Below are positions 36,716-45,510 of a DNA stretch of 64,000 nucleotides, piece by piece (positions within the stretch are counted from its first letter, which is position 1; each line of letters opens with the position of its first letter). The stretch is taken from NCBI RefSeq assembly GCF_022662015.1, contig NZ_JAKMCM010000001.1, positions 930,001 to 994,000 of the forward strand. Reading direction: 5' to 3'. The notes below the pieces were generated by a model. It had not been told where the DNA came from and did no database searches. It saw nothing but the letters and a program-made list of their open reading frames with translations. This DNA is from Aestuariivivens sediminicola. Lineage in GTDB: Bacteria > Bacteroidota > Bacteroidia > Flavobacteriales > Flavobacteriaceae. A program made the position numbers and the translations under genes.

Positions 36716-37576
36716 TTAGTTATTCAATGCCTCAGCACCTCCAACAATCTCTAATATTTCGTTTGTAATGGCTGCTTGCCTTGCCTTATTGTAGGATAGC
36801 GTTAACTGGTCTTTTAATTCTTTTGCGTTGTCCGTTGCCTTGTGCATGGCTGTCATACGAGCACCGTGTTCACTGGCAAAGGAATCTCTGACGCCCTTAT
36901 AAAGCTGCGTCTTTAAGGACTTCGGAATTAACTGTTCAACAATTTCTGCTTTTCCAGGTTCAAAAATATAATCGGAACTGGCACTGCCATTTCCTTCAAT
37001 TGGCACAATAGGTAAAAACTGTTCGGTCATTACAATCTGAGTTGCCGCATTTTTAAATTTGTTATAAACAATTTCAATCTTATCGCATTCACCAGCAACA
37101 AATTTATCCATCAGCAACTGAGCGATTTCAGCAACGTTGTCAAAGGTTAAATCATCAAAAACGTCACTTTTATTTGCAATCACCTTATTTGTTTTCTTGA
37201 AGGCGTCATTGGCCTTTTTCCCTATTACCAAATAAGACACCTCTTTATCGGCGTAGGTTTCAGAAGTTAATTTATTAACCTCTTTTATAATGTTCGAATT
37301 AAATGCACCAGCCAGTCCTCTGTTGGAGGTTATTGCCACAACTAATACTTTTTTTACCTGACGCTGTGTCGAAAATTTACTTCCGGTATCGGCATCAAGG
37401 GTAGCACTTAAACTTTGTAAAAGTTCGGTAAGTTTATCCGCATATGGACGCATTGCCGTTATGGCATCCTGAGCTTTCTTTAACTTTGCAGCCGATACCA
37501 TTTTCATGGCACTGGTAATCTGCATTGTTGAAGATACCGAAGATATTCTGTTCCGTATTTCTTTTAAGTTTGCCAT
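36716..37576 (-). CDS. atpG: F1F0 ATP synthase gamma subunit
   Basis: The 286-residue protein is the rotor shaft of the F1 part. The N-terminal helix (IRNRISSVSSTMQITSAMKMVSAAKLKKAQ) and C-terminal helix (EHGARMTAMHKATDNAKELKDQLTLSYNKARQAAITNEILEIVGGAEAL) are strongly conserved. It is the last atp gene here and is followed by a strong terminator. A small hairpin (CTCTCT/AGAGAG, 37591-37606) lies just before its start codon. Confidence 0.97.
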   Translation of the reverse strand: MANLKEIRNRISSVSSTMQITSAMKMVSAAKLKKAQDAITAMRPYADKLTELLQSLSATLDADTGSKFSTQRQVKKVLVVAITSNRGLAGAFNSNIIKEVNKLTSETYADKEVSYLVIGKKANDAFKKTNKVIANKSDVFDDLTFDNVAEIAQLLMDKFVAGECDKIEIVYNKFKNAATQIVMTEQFLPIVPIEGNGSASSDYIFEPGKAEIVEQLIPKSLKTQLYKGVRDSFASEHGARMTAMHKATDNAKELKDQLTLSYNKARQAAITNEILEIVGGAEALNN

Positions 37577-37678
37577 TGGCCAATTCTGATCTCTCTGGTA
37601 AGAGAGGAGATTTTATTAGTTTATTATAAATTACGCGTCATCAATACTCTCGTTATTCTAAGGTTATATGAGAACAGA

Positions 37679-39253
37679 TCAATATTTCCCAGCTAAATCC
37701 TTAGCAACAGCCGTTAAGGTATCTGTAATTTCATCTGTTAATTTCCCTGCCTTAAGGGTATCTAATACCTCTCTATGCTTGGCATTTAAGAACTCTATAA
37801 AATCTCTTTCGAATTCCTTTACCTTTTCAACAGGAACATTTCTTAATAAATTCTTTGAGCCGGCATAGATTATTGCAATTTGATCCTCCACTTTATAGGG
37901 GTCATTCTGTGCCTGCTTTAAAATTTCTACGTTACGTTTTCCTTTCTCAATAACATTCAGGGTAGAAGCATCCAAATCTGAACCAAATTTGGCAAAAGCC
38001 TCTAATTCGCGATATTGCGCCTGGTCTAATTTAAGGGTACCTGCCACTTTCTTCATAGATTTAATCTGGGCATTACCTCCCACACGAGACACCGAAATTC
38101 CAACGTTGATAGCGGGCCGTACACCCGAATTAAATAGATCGCCATCCAGGAATATCTGACCATCGGTAATGGAGATCACGTTCGTGGGTATGTAGGCTGA
38201 TACATCTCCCGCCTGTGTTTCAATAATTGGCAAAGCTGTTAAGGAACCCCCTCCTTTGACCAATGGTTTTAAGGCATCTGGAAGATCGTTCATGTTCTTA
38301 GCAATGGCATCGTCGTTGATAATTTTTGCTGAACGTTCCAACAAACGCGAGTGTAAGTAGAAAACATCACCGGGGTAAGCTTCACGACCCGGTGGTCTGC
38401 GCAATAACAAGGATACCTCTCGGTAGGCTACCGCTTGTTTGGAGAGATCGTCATAGATAATTAATGCCGGACGACCGGAATCTCTAAAATACTCTCCTAT
38501 AGCAGCTCCTCCCATAGGCGCATATACTTGCATAGGTGCAGGATCCGAGGCATTTGCCGCAACAATAGTTGTATAGGCCAAGGCCCCTCTGTCTTCCAGG
38601 GTTTTGGCAATATTAGCTACCGTAGAGGCCTTTTGCCCTACTGCAACATAAATACAATACACGGGCTCACCGGCATCATAAAATTCCTTTTGATTCAAGA
38701 TCGTGTCTATACAAACCGTGGTCTTCCCTGTTTGTCGATCGCCAATCACTAACTCCCGTTGTCCTCGACCAACCGGAATCATGGCATCGATAGACTTAAT
38801 ACCCGTTTGCAATGGCTCCGATACAGGCTCACGGAAAATAACACCCGGAGCTTTGCGCTCTAATGGCATTTGATAGGTTTTTCCAGAGATAGGGCCTTTC
38901 CCATCTATTGGGTTTCCCAAGGTATCAACAACACGTCCTACAATGCCTTCTCCAACATTAATAGAAGCAATTTTATCGGTACGTTTTACTGTAGACCCTT
39001 CCTTTATTCCTTTGGATTCACCCAATAATACGATACCAACATTATCTTCTTCAAGGTTCAGTACGATCCCTTCCAAGCCGCCTTCAAACTCTACTAACTC
39101 CCCGTATTGTGCGTTCGATAAGCCATATGCGCGAACAATACCATCACCTACTGTAAGAACTGTTCCTACTTCATCCAATGAAGCCGAGGCCTCAAATCCC
39201 GCAAGTTGTTGTTTCAAGATTGCTGATACTTCAGCCGGTTTTACTTCTGCCAT
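37679..39253 (-). CDS. atpA: F1F0 ATP synthase alpha subunit
   Basis: The 524-residue alpha subunit carries the P-loop GDRQTGKT near 170-177, [17 protein letters not shown] and the alpha-type signature. It binds nucleotide at the non-catalytic sites of F1. The catalytic beta subunit gene (atpD) and the epsilon gene (atpC) are not in this window. A 102-nt gap separates it from atpG. Confidence 0.98.
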   Translation of the reverse strand: MAEVKPAEVSAILKQQLAGFEASASLDEVGTVLTVGDGIVRAYGLSNAQYGELVEFEGGLEGIVLNLEEDNVGIVLLGESKGIKEGSTVKRTDKIASINVGEGIVGRVVDTLGNPIDGKGPISGKTYQMPLERKAPGVIFREPVSEPLQTGIKSIDAMIPVGRGQRELVIGDRQTGKTTVCIDTILNQKEFYDAGEPVYCIYVAVGQKASTVANIAKTLEDRGALAYTTIVAANASDPAPMQVYAPMGGAAIGEYFRDSGRPALIIYDDLSKQAVAYREVSLLLRRPPGREAYPGDVFYLHSRLLERSAKIINDDAIAKNMNDLPDALKPLVKGGGSLTALPIIETQAGDVSAYIPTNVISITDGQIFLDGDLFNSGVRPAINVGISVSRVGGNAQIKSMKKVAGTLKLDQAQYRELEAFAKFGSDLDASTLNVIEKGKRNVEILKQAQNDPYKVEDQIAIIYAGSKNLLRNVPVEKVKEFERDFIEFLNAKHREVLDTLKAGKLTDEITDTLTAVAKDLAGKY

Positions 39254-39259
39254 CTTATT

Positions 39260-39796
39260 TTAATTTAATGTAAATTCTCTTTTTAATTTATTAAGCTTGT
39301 TAGCAACACTAGCATCATATTGCTTGTCTCCAACTCTTAGAACAAAACCTCCTAAAATGGCCTCATCCACAACCTTTTCTAATGTCACTTCCTTATTTGT
39401 CAATTCCTTAATTTTTGCCAAAACCTTAGCTTCTAAAGCACTTGTCATCGGAAAAGCTGTGGTCACCTTAGCGACTTCTTTCCCCATAAATTCATCATAA
39501 AGTGCACTATATCTCCTGGCGACGTCATAAACGATATCAATTCTTTTGTTTGTAACCAATACATCAAACAACCCCGAGGTAATCGCATGACATTTAGGAA
39601 AAACCGAAACTAAAGCCGTTTTTTTTGTTTCAGATTTGGTAACCGCATTATGCAATAGTTCACTGAGTTCTTCGCTCTGATCTAAGGTATTAGCAATCAA
39701 CTTCATGTCCTCATTCACCACATCAGCCTTTTTCTGCTCTGATGCCAATGCCAACACGGCCTTTGCGTAACGTATTGCTGCTCTGCTTCCTGCCAT
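39260..39796 (-). CDS. atpH: F1F0 ATP synthase delta subunit
   Basis: The 178-residue protein (AGSRAAIRYAKAVLALASEQ at the front; VDEAILGGFVLRVGDKQYDASVANKLNKLKREF at the end) matches the delta/OSCP subunit that joins F1 to the peripheral stalk. It sits 5 nt after atpF and 6 nt before atpA on the minus strand. Confidence 0.95.
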   Translation of the reverse strand: MAGSRAAIRYAKAVLALASEQKKADVVNEDMKLIANTLDQSEELSELLHNAVTKSETKKTALVSVFPKCHAITSGLFDVLVTNKRIDIVYDVARRYSALYDEFMGKEVAKVTTAFPMTSALEAKVLAKIKELTNKEVTLEKVVDEAILGGFVLRVGDKQYDASVANKLNKLKREFTLN

Positions 39797-39801
39797 TATA
39801 T

Positions 39802-40302
39802 CTATTTTAATGTGGCCTCACCCAACATCGACTCCACCAATTTAACCTGTTTGTCCTTGTTGGACAATTCTTCACGAACTACCTTTTCTGCTATTTCAAG
39901 GGATAGACTTGCGACTTGTGATTTTAAATCAGCAATCGCAGCCTTCTTTTCTGTTTCAATTGTGGCCTGTGCCTGGGCAATAAGTTTAGCCGAGGCTTCC
40001 TTGGCTTCGTCCTTGGCATCTTCTATCATCTTATTCTTCATGTCTCTTGCCTCTTTCAGCATGAGTTCACGTTCAGCTCTGGCTTCCTTCAACAACTTCT
40101 CATTATCCGCCTTAAGATTTGTCATTTCCAGCTTGGCTTTCTCCGCAGCATCTAAAGCATCCTTTATGCCCTCTTCCCTGCTATTCACCGAATCTAAAAT
40201 CGGTTTCCAGGCAAACTTCTTTAATAACAAGACTAAGGCAATAAATAAAACGGCCTGCCATACAAACAATCCTAACGAAAAGTGTTCAAATAATTTTTCC
40301 AT
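39802..40302 (-). CDS. atpF: F1F0 ATP synthase b subunit
   Basis: The 166-residue protein has one N-terminal membrane helix (LFVWQAVLFIALVLLLKKFAW, about 12-32) and then a long charged coiled coil, the peripheral stalk of F0. RKF-type regions and KPILDSVNSREEGIKDALDAAEKAK are typical. It lies 83 nt after atpE, and that gap contains a strong hairpin. Confidence 0.96.
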   Translation of the reverse strand: MEKLFEHFSLGLFVWQAVLFIALVLLLKKFAWKPILDSVNSREEGIKDALDAAEKAKLEMTNLKADNEKLLKEARAERELMLKEARDMKNKMIEDAKDEAKEASAKLIAQAQATIETEKKAAIADLKSQVASLSLEIAEKVVREELSNKDKQVKLVESMLGEATLK

Positions 40303-40343
40303 AATTCTTTAAATTTCCAAAACCCGATGTTTAATTTAAAAAG

Positions 40344-40372
40344 AACAGCTATAACCAACCGTTATAGCTGTT
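40344..40372 (-). promoter_or_regulatory. Intra-operon hairpin after atpE
   Basis: AACAGCTATAAC (40344-40355) and GTTATAGCTGTT (40361-40372) form a perfect 12-bp stem with a 5-nt loop. On the minus strand a C and five T residues follow the stem. It lies 13 nt after the atpE stop and 41 nt before atpF, so it could act as a partial terminator or a 3' stabiliser that raises atpE output. Confidence 0.7.
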
Positions 40373-40385
40373 TCTTAAATGTTGT

Positions 40386-40577
40386 TTACACTGCAAATAA
40401 TGCAGCGAATCCAATACCTTCAATTAACGCTGCTGCAATAAGCATAGCGGTTTGAATTTTTCCTGTAGCTTCAGGCTGACGAGCGATAGCTTCCATAGCA
40501 GAACCACCGATTCTACCAATACCTATACCTGCTCCTATAACTACTAAACCTGCACCTACGATAGCTGGAATCTCCAT
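40386..40577 (-). CDS. atpE: F1F0 ATP synthase c subunit
   Basis: The 63-residue proteolipid forms the rotor ring: two membrane helices joined by a polar loop with the conserved ARQPE (about 32-36). The ion-binding carboxylate is Glu53 in LIEGIGF. The residue after it is Gly, not the Ser/Thr of sodium-type rings, so proton coupling is likely. It is 31 nt after atpB. Confidence 0.97.
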   Translation of the reverse strand: MEIPAIVGAGLVVIGAGIGIGRIGGSAMEAIARQPEATGKIQTAMLIAAALIEGIGFAALFAV

Positions 40578-40608
40578 AAAATATATATTTAAAAATTAAA
40601 CATTCAAT

Positions 40609-41703
40609 TTAATGATGGTCATGTTCTTCAACCGCCATCCCAAAATACAATGCCGACAGCACTGTAAAAATATAAGCCTGTAAAGCTGCTACCAATAATT
40701 CTAATATGCCCAACACAAAGGCCAACAGAAATGACAACGAGCTTCCCAACCAGTTCTCCAATAAAAACACCATTCCAATGATACTCATTAACACCACATG
40801 TCCCGCAGTAATGTTCGCATACAAACGAATCATTAGCGCAAATGGTTTAATAAAAGTTCCTAATAACTCTATAGGTGCCAAAATAATTTTCATTGGAACA
40901 GGCACACCCGGCATCCAAAAAATATGTTTCCAGTAATTTTTATTTCCTGAAAACGTGGTTATGAAATAGGTGATGAGTGCCAAACATAAAGTGACTGCAA
41001 TATTATTTGTCAAGTTCATTCCAATGGGTGTTAAACCAAATAAATTAACGATCCATACAAAGAAGAATACCGTCAACAAATAACTCATATAGCGTTTGTA
41101 ATGTTTTTCACCAATATTAGGAATGGCGATTTCATCCCTTACGTACAATACGATAGGTTCAAGAAAACGACCCAGACCTTTAGGCATTCTTCCATTCTTT
41201 TTGTAGGCCATAGCCATGCGTCTGAACATAAAGAACATGATGGCAAATACCATGAAAATCATGACGACATTTTTAGTTATGGAAAAATCTAAGGGTTTTT
41301 CATTTATTGGATGATGATGGTCATCTTCAATTATTTCTCCATCAGGAGATGCTACCTTATATATTTTGGAATGATATAACTTGTAATAGCTGCCATCAAC
41401 CTCTGCAACCGTTTCTCCGTGATGAAATTTTGAAGACGAAAATAGTTTCAGCCCGTTATCCCATAAAATTACCGGTAGTGGAAACCCAACATGTTTTTCT
41501 TCACCAGCATCCGTTTTATAGGAAAACAAGTTGAAATCATAAGAATCCTTTAAGTGATGTTGGATGTATTCCTTAACTTCAGCTTCGGTAGTTTTGCCTG
41601 AATTTGATGCTTCATGACCATGGTCCTGCTCCTTTCCGTAAGAAACAATGGTCAGTAAAAACAGTATTAGGTTTAAAGGTTTTAAAGCTATTTTTCGATG
41701 CAT
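40609..41703 (-). CDS. atpB: F1F0 ATP synthase a subunit
   Basis: The 364-residue protein is longer than the 260-270 residues of enterobacterial AtpB because it has a signal-peptide-like start and a histidine-rich periplasmic extension (about 25-140), a known Bacteroidota trait. The membrane part contains IRLYANITAGHVV with the essential arginine and a C-terminal LVAALQAYIFTVLSALYFG. It is the first atp gene here and follows a good promoter. Confidence 0.95.
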   Translation of the reverse strand: MHRKIALKPLNLILFLLTIVSYGKEQDHGHEASNSGKTTEAEVKEYIQHHLKDSYDFNLFSYKTDAGEEKHVGFPLPVILWDNGLKLFSSSKFHHGETVAEVDGSYYKLYHSKIYKVASPDGEIIEDDHHHPINEKPLDFSITKNVVMIFMVFAIMFFMFRRMAMAYKKNGRMPKGLGRFLEPIVLYVRDEIAIPNIGEKHYKRYMSYLLTVFFFVWIVNLFGLTPIGMNLTNNIAVTLCLALITYFITTFSGNKNYWKHIFWMPGVPVPMKIILAPIELLGTFIKPFALMIRLYANITAGHVVLMSIIGMVFLLENWLGSSLSFLLAFVLGILELLVAALQAYIFTVLSALYFGMAVEEHDHH

Positions 41704-41737
41704 ATCACTTTCAATAATAGTGGCTTAAAAATCGCTG

Positions 41738-41765
41738 CAAAGGTATGTTTTTCTATCAAAAACAA
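41738..41765 (-). promoter_or_regulatory. Promoter of the atpB-E-F-H-A-G operon
   Basis: On the minus strand TACCTTTG (41745-41738) is an exact -7 box, with TTG at 41765-41763 and a 17-nt spacer. The predicted start lies about 30 nt before the atpB ATG at 41703. It would uncouple the atp genes from the upstream DUF6168/atpZ genes. Confidence 0.6.
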
Positions 41766-41819
41766 AAACAATTTTTTCTTTTATTTGACGGAAGGGTTAA
41801 GGAGGTGTTTTTCAGCTAA

Positions 41820-42206
41820 TTATTTCAGCTTATTTAACCAGTTACCAAGACTAATTGTTTCGATTATTAATCCGATCGCATAAGGGACAAAAAAAGAGGC
41901 AAATTCCAATTTGGAAAGTACCCCATCCTCTTTGAAAATAGGATAAAAGAGGATAAAAAATATAGCGAATTTCAATAAACTTCCAACTAAAAATAAAAAC
42001 CCTAACTGGGCCGTAAATCTGTTTCTCAATAGATATAAAACGCCAAAAATCAGGACGACCAAAATAAGATTGACAGTGTAAGAAAGTATAATTTCATTCT
42101 CAAATAAGGCCAAGCCAAACACCTTTAAGGCACCTATATGAATATAAAAGGTAATACTTAAAAAAAATATTGCTTTTAAAGCGAAGCGAAGAATGGGGTG
42201 CTTCAT
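41820..42206 (-). CDS. DUF6168-type four-helix membrane protein
   Basis: The 128-residue protein has four hydrophobic segments (about 10-30, 40-60, 68-88 and 100-120) and few charged residues. It occupies the position next to AtpZ/AtpI before atpB, where many Bacteroidota carry a small membrane protein of this type. The role may be to assist F0 assembly, as suggested for AtpI, but this is inference. It overlaps atpZ by 4 nt. Confidence 0.72.
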   Translation of the reverse strand: MKHPILRFALKAIFFLSITFYIHIGALKVFGLALFENEIILSYTVNLILVVLIFGVLYLLRNRFTAQLGFLFLVGSLLKFAIFFILFYPIFKEDGVLSKLEFASFFVPYAIGLIIETISLGNWLNKLK

Positions 42207-42445
42207 GTATTGTTAATTCTGTTGACTTGCTTCAGGACGACGTAAAGCGATATCCCCACACCCAAAAGCGTCATAATTATAATATACAGCTTCTGTCCGT
42301 TATTATAGTTAGCGTCTAACCATTTGCCCAGTAGGACAAACAAATAGATAGTAACCCCCATTTGAATGGCAATTCCGGAAAGTTGGGCAACATTTTTAAG
42401 CTGTTTTTTCGGATCCAGGTCCTTGTTGTCTTTGTTGCTGGGCAT
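42203..42445 (-). CDS. atpZ: AtpZ/AtpI-type ATP synthase accessory membrane protein
   Basis: The 80-residue protein has a charged N-terminus and two membrane helices (about 25-42 and 52-72) separated by GKWLDANYNN, the AtpZ/AtpI pattern (LGKWLD). Related proteins help c-ring assembly or magnesium supply. Its ATG at 42445 lies inside the bactofilin gene, a 50-nt overlap in another frame; no ATG exists between there and residue 29. Confidence 0.85.
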   Translation of the reverse strand: MPSNKDNKDLDPKKQLKNVAQLSGIAIQMGVTIYLFVLLGKWLDANYNNGQKLYIIIMTLLGVGISLYVVLKQVNRINNT

Positions 42446-42821
42446 TGGTCATTTCTTTTACGGCTCCTTTCATCATACAACTTACATTAAACGTGGCTCC
42501 GGGCTCCACTGCTAATTTACCTACAACGACTTCTCCCTGAATAAATGCAGAGGCTTTTAAGGTCAGTGTCCCTGTAAGGGCCAGTTTACCATCAAATTTC
42601 CCCTCAAAATGGGCATCGGTTCCTTGCAAGGTGCCTTTCAGTACCCCCTTTTTTCCAACCACCACCTTGCCCGTGGTTTTGATGTTGCCCTCCAGGACGC
42701 CGTCAATTCTCAAATCGCCTTCACTGTTGAGGTCTCCAACTATTTTTGTGCCCTGAGCTATAATATTTTGATTGGATGTTCCTTCTGCCATGGTTTTGTC
42801 TTTTTTGTTATCAGAAAACAT
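42396..42821 (-). CDS. Bactofilin family cytoskeletal protein
   Basis: The 141-residue protein has the bactofilin (DUF583) beta-helix core, with repeating short strands: GTKIVGDLNSEGDLRIDGVLEGNIKTTGKVVVGKKGVLKGTL and so on (about 20-120). It ends in a Gln-rich tail that overlaps atpZ. Bactofilins polymerise without nucleotide and help cell shape or wall placement. It lies 12 nt after PorW/SprE. Confidence 0.92.
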   Translation of the reverse strand: MFSDNKKDKTMAEGTSNQNIIAQGTKIVGDLNSEGDLRIDGVLEGNIKTTGKVVVGKKGVLKGTLQGTDAHFEGKFDGKLALTGTLTLKASAFIQGEVVVGKLAVEPGATFNVSCMMKGAVKEMTNAQQQRQQGPGSEKTA

Positions 42822-42833
42822 ATTACTGTAAAC

Positions 42834-45404
42834 TTAGTTATTACTTAAATTTAAAAAGGTATTCAAATTCTTATGAATTTGTACAATTCGGTAATTATCG
42901 GATGAAATTACAAAATAAGGTTTCGTGATTTTTTTTCTTTCCTCTTTTCTTAATAATTGATCAAATGTTTGGGCGACATTTTTATTGCGGATACCGTGAA
43001 CGAGTATAAGTGTCGTATTTGGATCATATACATCCATGGATGATTTCAGGTCATAGTATTTAATGTTTTTCAGTATGGTGTCCAGCTCCTGTTTATACCC
43101 TAAGATTGTTTCCCTGTTGTCTTCTTTGAATTGAAAAACCACCTTATAATTGTTTGTCAGACTATCATTAGGTTCTATGAACTCGGCACTTGATAATTGC
43201 GGCATTACTTTAGACTGGATTTCCTGTGCCTTGATACCTTCCGGTGTATTGGCGTAGGTCACCGCTACAAAATTAATGGCTTCTTTGTAGGGTTCGAAAC
43301 CATAAAGGCGCCCTACTGCAGTCGCTTTAAGGAGTTCGAATTTGGAAACTATCGCTTCCCCATCGAAGGCATTGATATAGTCCTCACACTTTTGTATGAC
43401 CGTTTCATATTGCTGATCCTCATGCAATTCATACAGTTTTTCATACAACACTTCAGGACTGTTCTCGTCTACGAGACTCGCCAATTCAGGATTCGACAAT
43501 ATGGTTGCGTATCGTGAATCGGGATAGTTCTTTATGATGTCCTCCTTGGCTATAAGGGCTTCTGAGGACGCACCAATTAATTCATAAATTTTAAACAAAT
43601 TATATTTAGATGGTAAAATCAATCGCTCTTCCGGATTACTTTTTAAAAGTTCCTGGAATTTCCCTTTTGCCAATTCATATTCCTTGAACTTTTCTTTATA
43701 AATGAGGCCCAGTTGATAATACGCATAGTTTCGTTCTTTCCAGATACTATCAATCTCTTTTTCTTCAGACGGAATTTTTGATATGTAAAATTGGGGGTCA
43801 TAACGTTCTTCTTCAGTTGCAGTAGCTAACAGGTCCCCACCGGATACCAGACCCGCACCACCAGATCCGGGTTCACTGGACCATCTCCAGTTATCCTCCA
43901 AGGTTCTGTTACCCCAGATTTTAACAAATTCGTTTTTGCCATAAGCTACCGTCGTGGGATTATAAAAGTAAAATGTACTTCCCTGGCCGGGCAAGCCACC
44001 GCCACCCATATTCATCCGTTGACCGGGAAGGTTATTGTTTACCGTTGCCAGACCACCCTTGTTTCGCTCGTTTGCCTCTTGTAATTCTTTTTCTTTCTTC
44101 GCTTTTTGCTCTAAACTATCCGTAAAAGCTTCAAAAAAGGCCAGCCGTTCAGATTCCGGCAGGTTAATTAAATGCAATAGGCTATCATTCACCTGAGCGA
44201 TATCTTCATAATAAATGACATCAATAAGATTATCTCTTTTCTTTTTTATAACGCGATAGGGCTTCGAATCCGTTACGAGGTTATTCATGGTACTGTCATA
44301 ATACTGACCCGCCTCTCTGTACAGAGAGGCATCGAAATTCTTGTCCCCCAGAATTTGATAGTTTTTCGCAATGAGTAGTTGGTCTTTAGAATTAGTTCGC
44401 AAGGATTTATTGTAATACACATTGGCCAATGAGTCCGATTGGTTTCGATCATGAAACACGGCGATTTGATGGTATATTTTATCCAGATAAGGTCTGTTTT
44501 CTCTATTTTCCTCCAACTCGGTAAGCAATGTTCTCAATGCTAATTTATCCCCATTGTCATAATCGAAATTCTTAATTTTCTCGATATAGGCACTTATCAT
44601 ATATATTCTAGGTGTCTTCCTGTTGAGTTCAATGACTCTGTCGAAGGCTATATTCGCACTATCCTTATATCCTAAGGCATTGTACAATTGTCCTTGTATA
44701 AAACGGTAACGTCCACGTTCGTCGTTACTCTTTGTTGCCACGGACGCTATTTCTAATTTGGCTATGGCAGTATCCAGGGCCTTGAGGTTTAAATAGGCCT
44801 GCGCCATTGTTGATGTGGCGTCGGCAAGATCCTGACCTTCTAAGTCCTCCTGCCGTAATAATCGTTTCAAGTTCTTCAAGGCCAGTTCGTCATTCTCCAA
44901 ACGGAGGTTGGTTTTTTCGCGCCATATTTTTGCCTGATTGATTTTATCACTTGCCGGATATTTATAAAGGATATAGTTAAAAGCTTCTATTGCCGGCACA
45001 AAACGCTGATCGAAATACCGAGCCTTTCCAAGCAACAGGTAAGCCTCATCAATCTGCGGATTTTTTTCACGCCCGTCTATATTCATGCTGTGCTTCTGAA
45101 TGGCTTTTACGGCCTTTTCTTCAGCGCGATTAAAATTTTCATTTTTGGACTGGCCCGGAAGCATGACCACATCCATAACCTCCATGCGTTCTATTGGCAA
45201 TACATCCCAATAATTATCCTGATAGCTTTCGTTAAGATTGAGGCGTCCATCCTCCAATGCCAGGTAGCCGTTATACAATGTATTGAACTCGGTAGTAACG
45301 GCATGGTAGTTTCGACTTATAAAGTTATCCTTCTTTCTCGAACAACTTACCAATAAAATAATGGAAATGGTTATGGCTAGTATCCCTTTTGAAAACGACT
45401 TCAA
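42834..45404 (-). CDS. porW: Gliding motility / type IX secretion lipoprotein PorW (SprE)
   Basis: The 856-residue lipoprotein has the signal MKSFSKGILAITISIILLVSC and then many TPR-like units (IDEAYLLLGKARYFDQRFVPAIEAFNYILYKYPAS and others). It matches SprE of Flavobacterium, called PorW in Porphyromonas, which is needed for type IX secretion and gliding and links the core motor to the translocon. A Gly/Asn-rich stretch and an ELG-type middle part (about 450-530) separate two TPR blocks. Confidence 0.9.
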   Translation of the reverse strand: MKSFSKGILAITISIILLVSCSRKKDNFISRNYHAVTTEFNTLYNGYLALEDGRLNLNESYQDNYWDVLPIERMEVMDVVMLPGQSKNENFNRAEEKAVKAIQKHSMNIDGREKNPQIDEAYLLLGKARYFDQRFVPAIEAFNYILYKYPASDKINQAKIWREKTNLRLENDELALKNLKRLLRQEDLEGQDLADATSTMAQAYLNLKALDTAIAKLEIASVATKSNDERGRYRFIQGQLYNALGYKDSANIAFDRVIELNRKTPRIYMISAYIEKIKNFDYDNGDKLALRTLLTELEENRENRPYLDKIYHQIAVFHDRNQSDSLANVYYNKSLRTNSKDQLLIAKNYQILGDKNFDASLYREAGQYYDSTMNNLVTDSKPYRVIKKKRDNLIDVIYYEDIAQVNDSLLHLINLPESERLAFFEAFTDSLEQKAKKEKELQEANERNKGGLATVNNNLPGQRMNMGGGGLPGQGSTFYFYNPTTVAYGKNEFVKIWGNRTLEDNWRWSSEPGSGGAGLVSGGDLLATATEEERYDPQFYISKIPSEEKEIDSIWKERNYAYYQLGLIYKEKFKEYELAKGKFQELLKSNPEERLILPSKYNLFKIYELIGASSEALIAKEDIIKNYPDSRYATILSNPELASLVDENSPEVLYEKLYELHEDQQYETVIQKCEDYINAFDGEAIVSKFELLKATAVGRLYGFEPYKEAINFVAVTYANTPEGIKAQEIQSKVMPQLSSAEFIEPNDSLTNNYKVVFQFKEDNRETILGYKQELDTILKNIKYYDLKSSMDVYDPNTTLILVHGIRNKNVAQTFDQLLRKEERKKITKPYFVISSDNYRIVQIHKNLNTFLNLSNN

Positions 45405-45510
45405 TACCTTGAAAATTTAGTATTATAAATAACTACATTCCCTTGCATATATTATGCAGGTAGGTAAAAATAAGCATCTTTTTTGATTCGCCCAGATATT
45501 TGTGCGCCTT

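Noticed and set aside
43277-43310. GGTTCGAAACC, similar to a tRNA T-arm
   Set aside because: It lies within the porW coding frame and no cloverleaf can be formed around it.
45444-45458. TGCATA/TATGCA repeat before porW
   Set aside because: Short AT-rich palindrome without T-run or promoter relation; likely chance.
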